Shown here one piece after another: positions 48,201-57,322 of a stretch of 64,000 nt of DNA. Location of the stretch: contig BGKB01000046.1 of NCBI GenBank assembly GCA_003116975.1, positions 1 to 64,000 of the forward strand. Direction: 5' to 3'. The DNA is from Aurantiochytrium sp. KH105 (Eukaryota > Sar > Bigyra > Thraustochytrida > Thraustochytriidae). The notes under the pieces were generated by a model that saw only the letters and a list, made by a program, of their open reading frames with translations, did no database searches and had not been told where the DNA came from. The translations under genes and the position numbers were made by a program. How positions within the stretch are numbered: the stretch's first letter is position 1; each line of letters begins with the position of its first letter.

Positions 48201-51200
48201 TCAACCAAAACTGGGAGCAAGAATGTTTTCAAAGACACCAACAACCACTTCATCAGACTCGTCATCCAATGCGCAAGTGCACACAACGTCAGAACCACTC
48301 TGCGCGAGCGCGCATGGACTTGACTGCCAATTAAGTGCAGCATCATTCCACACGCCGCAGGAACGCGAGTGCCCAGAGGCAGCCTCGGATGGAGAGTCGA
48401 AAACGGCCTCGACCACGCGGCTCTCGCCCACAGCATCGTACACATTTGCTGATTTATCGGCGAGGAAGATGGCCACAATGGTGCTTGAAAGAACGCTCTG
48501 GCTCGAACTCGGGGCGCACAAGTTCTCCGGCGACATCCACGTTGTACTATAAAATGTGCCCAGAGGTTCAATGCGCACGCGCATTGCGGCGCGTACCTCT
48601 TCAGACACTGGCATGGACTCCACAGCCTCAAAGGCAAGCCAAGATGTTTCGTGCAGAAATGCAGGCTTGCCATTGTACCACGTCGCAGCCAAGAGGGCGC
48701 CGGCGAGAGCATGCCGACCGCGCAGCATGCAGGCTTCCGTTCTTATGCCAATTTTTGCCATTGTATCGATCAGTAAATGTGGCACAGCGACAGGGATGGG
48801 TGCCGCCAGATAGAGTGGAGTACTGGCTTCGACCACGCTTTTGGCTTGAGTCGTCCACATTTCGACGGCAAAACCCCACGCGCCCAAAAGGTCTTCGAGT
48901 ACATCCACAGAGGACGATGAAGCATTCACCGCCACCTCGGAAAGCACCGCTGCGGCCAAAATGCTCACATCGAGATTATTCTGGGCTTCAACGAGGACAG
49001 ACGCGATTCGCCCTGGCAGAGCCGCATACTCGCTGACAACGAGCGAGGAACTCTCTGGTGAAAGTCGAGACACCTGCGCGGCGCATGCGAGCAACCTCCG
49101 CGTGCGTGAAGCCACGGACGAAGTGCTGACGTAGGAGCATGTCGGCGCTAGATGTCCGAGTGACGGCGCGCCAGCATCAGAAAGGGTAACTTCCACTACG
49201 GCAGCAGAAGGGACAGACTCGACACCATTGTCGCCACGTACTTGTGCAAAGAGACGCAGCGTCTGTCCAGCATCGGTGGCCCGCGTCAATGGCAAAACTA
49301 GGCCGTAAAGGGCAGAGCTAGAGGAAAAGGGAGCAAACGGTATAACTACGCCTTTATCAGCGTCCCACTCGAGGGAAAAGCGAACCTCAAACGGACCCTG
49401 CACGCCGTCTTGAGCTTGAACCTCGGCAAAAAGCGAGAACGGATCGACACCCGACCTTCCGGTTGACCGCGAGACGTTGAACGATGAGACCAAGGCGGCA
49501 TCAGCAATGGCTACATCAACAAAGGCAATGTCATCGTCACTGCGAAGCTTGAATGTGTACTGCTGACCGGGCACAAGAGCGAAAGGTGGAAGCTCGTACG
49601 TGAGCTGCGTCCGCGAGAGCTCATCCGACAGACACGTGCCACTGGTATCATCCTGAGCGGGCATGTACACCAAGGAGCTATATGCACCGTAGTCACGCGT
49701 CCAACACCTGTCCTGCCCCTCTTCGTAACATATGCTGCGCAGAACAAGTCCATCCTGCGTCAAGATGGGTCCAGAAACTTCGGCATCGAGACAAAGCTGA
49801 GGAATGACTGGCGGTGATGTCGCCCGGTACGTTGGCGCTTTCGTTGGATAAGCAGTGGGACTCCGTGTGGGCCGCGGTGTCGGTTTTTGCGTCGGTCTCG
49901 AAGTGGGTCGTGGTGTTGGACTGCTTGTCGGAGCGGCTGTAGACAGCTTTGTCGGATACATGGTTGGGAATTGCGTCGGAAACTTGGTCGGGCTCATTGT
50001 TGGTTCTAGCGTCGGCGCCTGCGTGGGAAAAGCGGTCGGCTTCAACGTTGGTGCTCGTGTTGGAAACGAGGTCGGTCTCCGCGTCGTGGGCTTCTGCGTT
50101 GGCGCTCGCGTTGGGTAAACAGTCGGCCTCGGTGTCGTGGGTTTCACGGTCGGTGCTTTTGTTTCCACGTTACCATTTCCATAACGCGATGGATATGGCG
50201 TGGGCGCTGGAGTCATTGACGCATCATCAAGAGCAACGAGAGACACCTTGTCGGCACAAACATCGGCCCAAGGACGAGTAAGGGATGTAACGCGCGAATC
50301 CTCGACATCTGGATCGCTAATCACCCACGCCTGCGCCATGGAACCCAGATCGCTGTGATCCACATTGTGGCAATGCAGAACGATCCGGCCCGTAAATGTA
50401 TCGGGCTGAAATCGAATGGCAACTTCGTATTCGTAGCGAGGTCTCAGCGTGTCGATCCAGTCGCCTCGACGGTGGTATCCGGTTCCATCTTCGATGTCGT
50501 CGACAAGTTGAAAATGATTCACATGAACGTGAAGTGGGTGACTCGCGCTGTTTGCCGTGATTACCCACTGCTGCACATGACCGATGACCATGATGGTGAC
50601 ATTGCGTTGTTCTTCCACAAGGTCGTTGGCCCAGCCCCAACGCTCGAAGATAGCGTCGTTGATTTGATCAGGTTCCACGGACATGTAAAAGACTTTGCTA
50701 TTTCGACTCCATCGAATCTCATAGTTCGGACGAACGAGGCCCTGGTCCACAAAGCCCTGACGTTGTGGGTACGTTGCGCCGCCATTAAAATCTGCAGAGA
50801 CATCGCGAAGGTCACTTTGATAAAAGGGCAGGCAGGGAGTGAACGTGAAATTCCTGGGAACTGCGTCTGACCCGCTCGTAGCCGAAGAAGATGCAATCAC
50901 CTCAACGCGCCATATGAGTTCACGCTTGTAAATGTCCTCTTTGTATGGGTCAACGAGGCCATCTGTGAAGCGGTTGAAGCTGTCATAGACGTCTGCTACA
51001 GCTCCGATGGTTCCATCGCATCGCAAAAAGAGGTCCGCGCGATTTGCAGGGTGAAGATGAATACTTTGACCAAGGTCGAAACGCATCGTGCGAGGGCCAT
51101 CGGGCAAGTAGACCCCATCCTTGGCAATCAAGACAACGCGACACTGCGCATCGCCGTCCACGTCATCATAGAGCGTCAACTTCATGTCCTGCACAGCAGC

Positions 51201-52124
51201 AACGTTGAGGACGCGAAGGCGATACCAGTGTCCCTGTTCGACTTGTATCCTCGGCTGCCAAAAGCCATTGACGAGATACATGCGTTCTTTGAGCTCGCCA
51301 AGACCTTGCAGCTTGTCGAGTCCTTGCTCGGAAAAATCGAAGTCAACGAGGTCATCGTGCACATTGCCGCGAAGTTCAGTAAGTGAGCCGTTCGCAAGCC
51401 CGTTGAGCTTTTCGAATTCGATTTGCTGGACGACAAGGGGTATCTCTGGAGCGTCCATGATTTCCTGCGGAATCTCAGAGGCATCGTCCGCGTCATTCAC
51501 GACGATCATACCAGCCGCGCCCCCTGCGGTGGAAAGTTCAGAGAGAAAATGCGCATGAGGATGATACCAATGCGTGCCACCAGCATGGTCAGTGGGAAAA
51601 TGGTAATCATAGGTATGCGATTCGCCAGGGGATATGGTAAAGGTGACATCATCTTCATTTGGAGATACATGAAGGCCATGCGTGTGCAGATTGACGACAT
51701 AATTGCCGTCGTCAGGCGCGTCTTGGTCATTCAAGAGACGAACGCGGATATTTGCCCCCTTGGCAATGCGAAGCAAAGGCCCCGGTGCCGAAATGCCGGT
51801 GTCCTCGGTGCCAAAGCCCTTGCCCGTAAAGACAAAGGTCCCTTCAATGGTCTCCGAGGAGCGCCGCACAAAGGGCAGCCGCCATGCATGGGTTGTATAC
51901 ACAAGGTCGAGCGCGTCTCCTCCCTGGAGCGCGATCTCGGCAAGTGGGCAATCATTCAGCACAGCATATGCGAGCCCAGTGTCGCAATTCGTACTGGTCT
52001 GGGCATTGTAGCTTGGTATTAGGAAGGCTACAATACAAAGAAGTAAGGTGGTGATGGAGGGCGAAGCAATCGAATTGCTTCGTGCATGACGTGCGCATAA
52101 AGTTCGCTTAGAGCGCCATGGCAT
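48201..52124 (-). CDS. Secreted multicopper oxidase with PT-rich linker and GPS-like C-terminus
   Basis: The 1307-residue protein starts at the ATG of MPWRSKRT and has a signal peptide ending near residue 41. Residues 60-610 form three cupredoxin domains with all four copper motifs: HTHGLH (147-152), HWYHPHAH (185-192), HPLHVHVNH (529-537) and HCHNVDH (584-590), as in laccase/bilirubin-oxidase-like enzymes that oxidise phenols or metals with oxygen. At the type 1 axial position serine-methionine replaces the usual MM. A Pro-Thr repeat linker spans about 638-770. The last 500 residues look like an REJ/GAIN-type extracellular region ending in a GPS-like motif (CGVWNDAALNW, then SPC, then CTCAL). 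No membrane segment follows. The frame upstream of the ATG starts only at GTG. Confidence 0.88.
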   Translation of the reverse strand: MPWRSKRTLCARHARSNSIASPSITTLLLCIVAFLIPSYNAQTSTNCDTGLAYAVLNDCPLAEIALQGGDALDLVYTTHAWRLPFVRRSSETIEGTFVFTGKGFGTEDTGISAPGPLLRIAKGANIRVRLLNDQDAPDDGNYVVNLHTHGLHVSPNEDDVTFTISPGESHTYDYHFPTDHAGGTHWYHPHAHFLSELSTAGGAAGMIVVNDADDASEIPQEIMDAPEIPLVVQQIEFEKLNGLANGSLTELRGNVHDDLVDFDFSEQGLDKLQGLGELKERMYLVNGFWQPRIQVEQGHWYRLRVLNVAAVQDMKLTLYDDVDGDAQCRVVLIAKDGVYLPDGPRTMRFDLGQSIHLHPANRADLFLRCDGTIGAVADVYDSFNRFTDGLVDPYKEDIYKRELIWRVEVIASSSATSGSDAVPRNFTFTPCLPFYQSDLRDVSADFNGGATYPQRQGFVDQGLVRPNYEIRWSRNSKVFYMSVEPDQINDAIFERWGWANDLVEEQRNVTIMVIGHVQQWVITANSASHPLHVHVNHFQLVDDIEDGTGYHRRGDWIDTLRPRYEYEVAIRFQPDTFTGRIVLHCHNVDHSDLGSMAQAWVISDPDVEDSRVTSLTRPWADVCADKVSLVALDDASMTPAPTPYPSRYGNGNVETKAPTVKPTTPRPTVYPTRAPTQKPTTRRPTSFPTRAPTLKPTAFPTQAPTLEPTMSPTKFPTQFPTMYPTKLSTAAPTSSPTPRPTSRPTQKPTPRPTRSPTAYPTKAPTYRATSPPVIPQLCLDAEVSGPILTQDGLVLRSICYEEGQDRCWTRDYGAYSSLVYMPAQDDTSGTCLSDELSRTQLTYELPPFALVPGQQYTFKLRSDDDIAFVDVAIADAALVSSFNVSRSTGRSGVDPFSLFAEVQAQDGVQGPFEVRFSLEWDADKGVVIPFAPFSSSSALYGLVLPLTRATDAGQTLRLFAQVRGDNGVESVPSAAVVEVTLSDAGAPSLGHLAPTCSYVSTSSVASRTRRLLACAAQVSRLSPESSSLVVSEYAALPGRIASVLVEAQNNLDVSILAAAVLSEVAVNASSSSVDVLEDLLGAWGFAVEMWTTQAKSVVEASTPLYLAAPIPVAVPHLLIDTMAKIGIRTEACMLRGRHALAGALLAATWYNGKPAFLHETSWLAFEAVESMPVSEEVRAAMRVRIEPLGTFYSTTWMSPENLCAPSSSQSVLSSTIVAIFLADKSANVYDAVGESRVVEAVFDSPSEAASGHSRSCGVWNDAALNWQSSPCALAQSGSDVVCTCALDDESDEVVVGVFENILAPSFG

Positions 52125-52222
52125 TTCTCTGGCTGTCAAAGACACACATAGGGACGTCAGTCAGTGTGGCTGTTTCCTTTCGTTAAAAGTTTTCTGATGG
52201 TCATGTCATCACAAAACACGGA

Positions 52223-52253
<31 letters not shown>

Positions 52254-53586
52254 CTTTTTGCGCAGAATAAGCTTGCGACTGTGAATCGACAAGACGTGAA
52301 AATGGCCACCAACACCATAAAGGCGCCGCCACCAGGGCGCGGTACCCAGTATGCTGGAGTCTAGACAAGGGCTCTGCAAATGAACCCTTGCCCTGGCAAT
52401 GTGCCCCCTCGCGAGTTGGTGGATCTCGTAGGTTTTAGAGACCACACGGCTGAGATCGGGGGGCGACCTCTACACCTCTCTCTCTCTCTCTCTCTCTTGT
52501 ACCTACACGCGCGTCCTCGCCGTCGCCGCGTCGGGCGTCCCTGGCTCGCTCGGCTTTCTCCCTCTCATGCTAACCCCTCTTTTCCCCGGACCGGATCGAC
52601 CGCGCCTCTCTTCTCGCGGTCGGCGCTTGCTCGCCACTCGCTCCAGCTCGCTGCGCTCTCGCTCTCGCTCTCGCTCTCGCTCGCGCTCGCGCTCGCGCCG
52701 CTCTGGCCGCACGTACCGTCGCCGCTTCGATCGCGGTCTGTCTGCTCTGCTGCGCTCTTCTTCTGCCCGGCGGGCGCGTGCACCTCCTCGTCGCTCTCCG
52801 TCTTCTGCTCGGTCGAGCCGCCTTCTTCGGGCCTCCCTCCTGCCCTCGATCGATGACGCGACCGCGCTCGCGCCCTCGCCTCGCGCAAGGCCGAGGCGCG
52901 CGGCCGCTCCGCTCCGCTCAGCCTGAGGTCGCGCCGCGGGCGCCGCGGGCGCCGCGGGCGTCGCGGGCGTGGGCACGAGCGCGGGCGCGGGCGCGGGCGA
53001 GGATAGGCGCGGGGCGCCTGCGCAGGGCGCGGCACGTGCAGCCGCACTGCATCTTTCTCGCTTCGGCGCGGCGACTTTCGGGTTTGCCGCCCCGCCCCCC
53101 CGCCCGGCGGCCGCGCGGCGGGCGCTCGCGGGGTCCTGCGCGGCGCTGCGCGGCGCTGCGCGGCGCGCCGCGAGGTTTGGGTGGCGGCAGCTGCAGCGGT
53201 TGGTTGGCTGCGAGGCGAGGGAGGAAGGAAGGGAGGAAGGAAGAAGCCAGGACGAATGGGTGGACGCTTGGCGGGCACCTGAAAACGGCACCGGGTATTT
53301 TGGGGTACCTGGCCAGGTCAGGTTTGGCGGCCGCAGCCGGTTAGAGCCCGCGGTTAGGTTAGGTTTGGGCGAAGAGCGGCGCAACAACGTTCGCGAGGGC
53401 GGCTTGCTTGCGGAGCTGATTCATTCGTTCGTTCGTTCGTTCGTTCGTTTATCAGAGCTTGATCTTGCGTGGCGTTGCTTGCTTGCGCGCGTGCGTGCCT
53501 GCCTGCCTGCCCATCTACTCGCCGCCGGATCGTCCTCGCGCGCGCGCACCGAGAGAGGCGAAAGAGACGAGAAACGGCGGGGCAAG
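52125..53586. other. Divergent intergenic region with CT microsatellites
   Basis: This lies between the oxidase (-) and PFDN6 (+). CT runs at 52223-52250 and 52476-52497, a CTCTCG repeat at about 52651-52695 and a GTTC repeat at 53424-53449 dominate. The middle is extremely GC-rich and opens long frames on both strands without domains. A frame open from 52969 joins PFDN6 but is arginine/alanine-rich leader. No gene is supported. Confidence 0.6.
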
Positions 53587-54131
53587 ATGGCGGATATCGG
53601 AGCCATCGAACAGCGCGGCCAGGGCCTGATCAAGCAGTTTGAAGCCCTCGACGCCGAGCAGGGCCAGCTCAACAAACAGGCTGAGCAGCTCCGCGCGCAG
53701 CTCATGGAGAACCAGGCCGTCGAGGGCGAGCTGAAAATTCTTGACGAGGACGCCGAGGTTTTCAAGTCCATGGGCCCCGTGCTCGTCAAGGTCGACCTTC
53801 CGGACGCCAAGGCCATGGTGAAGCAGCGCCTGGACCGTCTGCAGTCGGAAATGTAAGTTTCACGTGATCCAGTTGATCGTCGTTTGGGGTGCAAAGGGTG
53901 CCGAGAGGCTTCAAGAAGAAAAGGAGCAAACGTGAGTGAGGATGACGCTGACAACACATGCGCATGTTTTATTGCATCATTTACATATCTTGTGCATGTA
54001 GTGACCGATTGGACAAGACCTTCAAGGAGAAGGAGACGGCCAAGAACAAGCTCCAGCAGGAAATTGCCAAGCTTCAACAGGAGGTTGCCCAGATCCAGCA
54101 AAAGCAGCAGCAATCCGGAGAGGAGGAATAA
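53587..54131 (+). CDS. PFDN6: Prefoldin subunit 6, one intron
   Basis: Exons 53587-53852 and 54002-54131 join in phase 2 to a 131-residue beta-type prefoldin, close to the usual 129. Prefoldin is the hexameric jellyfish chaperone that delivers unfolded actin and tubulin to CCT. The N-terminal helix (IEQRGQGLIKQFEALD), the beta-hairpin region (LKILDEDAEVFKSMGPVLVK) and the C-terminal helix across the splice junction (RLDRLQSEIDRLDKTFKEKE) fit the KE2/Yke2 family. Without splicing, the frame stops immediately after QSEM. The tail ends in a glutamine run and GEEE. Confidence 0.95.
53853..54001 (+). other. Spliceosomal intron of PFDN6
   Basis: The 149-nt intron has a GTAAGTTT donor and a CATGTAG acceptor. 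GCTGACAAC, about 55 bases before the acceptor, is the best branch-site candidate. Splicing restores the conserved prefoldin C-terminal helix. Confidence 0.93.
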
Positions 54132-54878
54132 GTTTGCAGCGCACATCAGTATCGTCGAGTTGCCCGTTGCGCGTGCGGCGCAATCAAGGGAGAAATAGGA
54201 AGGAAGGGAGTGAAAGAAAGAAGTACAGGAAAGAGTTAGTTCTCGCACCTTTATTGCTGTTTTGCTCCTCGGGCTATTGCACGCATATGTGTCAACTGCA
54301 AATTGTATTCCTCAAGGTCACCCACAAAAAAAAAAAAAAGAAAAAGAAAAAAAGAAGAAGAAACAAATCGATGCGTGGAGCATTTGAGATAGCATAGCCC
54401 TCGGCTGTCTTGCTGTCCATGAGCACGAATATCGTAACACTGATGGAATGTGGAGAGACAGTGGCTATGTCCCTTGAAAATATACCAACGCGCGCAGCAG
54501 GGCTGCTGTCTGTACGTACGTTGTGAACGTGCTCGAGAGACGATCAATTGATGAGGACTAAGGGCCGAGAACGGCGCCTGTATTTCCAAGGACTCCTGGC
54601 GCACATTGCCATCTCACAATCTTCATCGCCACCCTATCATTAACGAAGAAGCAGAACAATAGATCATGTTTGCTTTTCCTTTTCCTTTTCTTCTCTTCCT
54701 TTTTTCTTCCCCACGCAACGAGGGGCGAGCTTGCGTCTAGCACAACGTACACGGCGAGCTAGGCATCTTGCAACGCATCTCGTGTTTTCTTTTCGCGGGA
54801 TCTCCAAGATCTTGGGCACACATGCACTGCACGGCCTTGCATATCGGAATATATTCGGTCTGCTTTTTTCGGGTTAGG
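54132..54878. other. Intergenic 3' regions of convergent genes
   Basis: This is the 3' flank of PFDN6 and of clathrin light chain. A poly-A/AAG tract covers about 54327-54364 and a TTCC-rich stretch lies near 54670-54710. No gene is seen. Confidence 0.6.
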
Positions 54879-55682
54879 TTATTGAGCGGGGGGATCGTTT
54901 TTGAGCTGCACAAAAATCTTGCGGAGACGAGCGAGATCGCGCTCGCCGCCCTCGCCCTTTGCGCCGGAGCTCTTTGAGATATCTACGAGGCTAAGAATGC
55001 GCTCCCACGGGTTTTCTGCAGTGAGGGCCTCATTGATGTCTTCGAGAAAGTGCTCTTCTTGCTCGCGGTTGGTCTTTTGCCTCGACTTGAGCGCGTCTGC
55101 CTTTTCGGCCTTGAATTTTTCGAGTTCCTGCTGTGCGCGCTCCTGCATCTCACTGCGCTGCGTTTCCATCTTGGCATCCTTCTCGCTCAACTCAGCCTCC
55201 CACTTGCGCTGGAAAGCGCGGAGGGCAGCGTCGTCCGCGTCAGGATCTTCGGCGTCCATGTTGCTTTCGTGCGGCTGCGCGGACATTTGCTGAGGCTGCT
55301 GAGGCTGTTGTTGTTGCTGTTGCTGCTGGGCTTCATTGTTATCCATCATATCTGCACCATCGGACTCTGCAAAGGCGTCATCGCCGCCCAAATCGGCGTA
55401 GCCGCCTTCGGCGTCCTCCGACTCCTCAAAGGCCTAAATAGTCTCGTAGCAGCAAGCACACGCGTTGTGTTGTGTTGTCAGGTTAGAACACGAGACTTGA
55501 GTTCACGGATATACATTTCTGTTTCAACTTACATCCTGGCCATCCACATCGTCAGTTTCACCAAAGGCATCGATGGGAGGCTGACCATCCTCGCTCTCCT
55601 GGAACGGGTCTTGAAACTCGTCGACGTGCTGCATTTCCTCGTTGCTCTCCTCGGTAAAGCCGAAGGGGTCTTCCTCGGCCAT
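54879..55682 (-). CDS. Clathrin light chain, one intron
   Basis: Exon 1 (55682-55533) encodes 50 acidic residues beginning MAEEDPFGFTEESNEE, and exon 2 (55433-54879) adds 184, a 234-residue protein in all. The features of clathrin light chain are present: an acidic N-terminal half, a glutamine-rich linker, a central coiled coil (AFQRKWEAELSEKDAKMETQ and on) that binds the heavy-chain hub, and the C-terminal NPWERILSLVDIS followed by RLRKIFVQLKNDPP. It regulates assembly of clathrin coats on vesicles. The exon 1 DPF repeats (DPFGF and DPFQES) could bind adaptor appendages, an inference. Exon 2 begins AFEESEDAEGG, with no ATG before the acidic run, which supports the splice. Confidence 0.92.
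55434..55532 (-). other. Spliceosomal intron of clathrin light chain
   Basis: The 99-nt phase-0 intron has a GTAAGTTG donor and a TATTTAG acceptor on the minus strand. TTCTAACCTGAC, about 45 bases before the acceptor, resembles the branch region of the EF-hand gene intron. Confidence 0.9.
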
Positions 55683-56935
55683 CTTGCTTGCTGGTCGGCT
55701 CCCGGCTACTTGATCTTGATCCTTCTCGACGTAAGGCAGCTAGCCTGCCTCTCGTCAGCACACGCCCGAGGGCTAGTCACGTGCGTCCTCACCGCGTAGT
55801 CTCGTCCTCGCCCGCCCGCTCGTCTGTCGGAGCGCGTCTATTCCTTCCGCGTTTGCGTTCATGAGGATCTCACCGGCGCGGCTGACCTGGCAGACTCTCA
55901 CCTTTGCTTAGCTACTGTCGTCAAAGAGAAAGAGAGAAAGAGAGAAAGAGGGAGCAAAGTATCTTGCATGAGAAGCAAAAAAAAAAAAGTCGCGATGGCG
56001 CGACGTAGCGAACTTTGATCGATTGCGATGCAGCAGCGACATCTTACGAGCGAAGGAGAAGCTGCAAAAGCACAGAATGAAAAAAAAAATCATCCAGGAA
56101 TCACGAAAATGATCATGACAGGGCACGCATGCATGCATGCATGCACGACAAGGAGAAGAAGATGGGTTTGTCTGTTGCGCTTGGGCGTCTCCAAATTTTC
56201 GTACAAGACTTATTTCAGTCTTGCTTTTCATCTTCAAAACACCACAAATAAGAGCTCAGGCCCTTGGCCCAGCGCATTTGCTCCGGACAAAATGCAGAGC
56301 AAAAGTCGTTTGATTGCGGAAAAGAGAGAGGTCGCCTGTTGCAAGTAAAGCTACCAGCCGACGCCGAGGTCAGGGCAAGTGATGGGGCCAAGTGATGTAT
56401 AGAATTCATTGGCAAAAGGCCAGGACAAGTGATGGAATAAATAAAAGCACGCCTTTCAGAGCAGTAAAATGTGGTCTTCGGTTTTGAAGAGATATAAGGT
56501 CACGCACTGCGCCTGGACAGACGCGACCGATAGCAGATCCTAGAAAGAAAGCACACTGAGACACATCGCGCAGCTCAACGAGATTTCAAAAGACCCAGGT
56601 GGACAGAAGCTGCCGATGGGACAGAACCTGTCGCGATTTCTTGAAAGCTGAGACCCTGATTATGGCGACAAGCGTACGGTTAAACGAGAACACCTTTTGG
56701 GGAGCAGAGAAAGGAAAGGAGGGAAATCGAGGGCGGGTAAGTCTTGTCTTCCACAGACTTGATTGAGCCAGGGCCAGAGCCAGAGCCAGAGCGAGCCAGC
56801 TCGCAAATACGAAGCGCCATGCCTTGCGCAACAAGCCGCGCAGAGCCTAAAAAAGAGGGCGCAGATACGGCGACGTCGAGGAGAATGGGGAAAAAGGAAA
56901 TAAGAGGTCGCTGAAGGAGGACACAGCAAAGGAGA
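55683..56935. other. Intergenic region upstream of clathrin light chain
   Basis: AGAGAAAG repeats lie at about 55925-55952, an A run at 55977-55987 and a GCAT repeat at about 56125-56146. The part nearest 56935 is the 3' flank of mL54 and contains an AGCCAG repeat near 56770-56792. No frame shows a domain. Confidence 0.6.
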
Positions 56936-57322
56936 TCATAATGCGTCACCACGCATGTTGTTTTCCTTGATGCGTCGCTTGTTGAGCTTGCGAAAGTACT
57001 TTGCACCACCCTTCTTCCAGGTGATGGTATCCTTCTTGCTGAGCACCTCTTTTTCTGTGGCAGGTGGCTTGAGAATGTCAAAGAGCCACTCTGGGTACTC
57101 GTCCTTAGCGAGGAGCACCGGGTCAGAGCCTGACTTGAAGATGTTCACGGGCACGGCCTTGCCCGGCTCGCCGACGCCACGGTCCTCAGAAGGGGTGCTG
57201 CTGGCGGCGGCCGGAGCCTCCGGCGCGTCGGCCTCGGCGGCCGCAGCCGCGAAGCCTCGCGCGCGCACGCCGCCCAGGCGCCGGCTCGTCGGGGCCGCCA
57301 GTCGCGTGGCTGCGCGGAGCAT
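56936..57322 (-). CDS. MRPL54: Mitochondrial large ribosomal subunit protein mL54
   Basis: The 128-residue protein starts with a basic, alanine-rich presequence (MLRAATRLAAPTSRRLGG) suited to import. The mature part matches mL54: VNIFKSGSDPVLLAKDEYPEW, then WLFDILKPP, and a basic C-terminal end with KYFRKLNKRRIKENN. Human MRPL54 shows the same order, including the DAEYPEWLFE-type core. It is a component of the mitoribosome. The start at 57322 is the only ATG before the presequence. No intron is seen. Confidence 0.92.
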   Translation of the reverse strand: MLRAATRLAAPTSRRLGGVRARGFAAAAAEADAPEAPAAASSTPSEDRGVGEPGKAVPVNIFKSGSDPVLLAKDEYPEWLFDILKPPATEKEVLSKKDTITWKKGGAKYFRKLNKRRIKENNMRGDAL

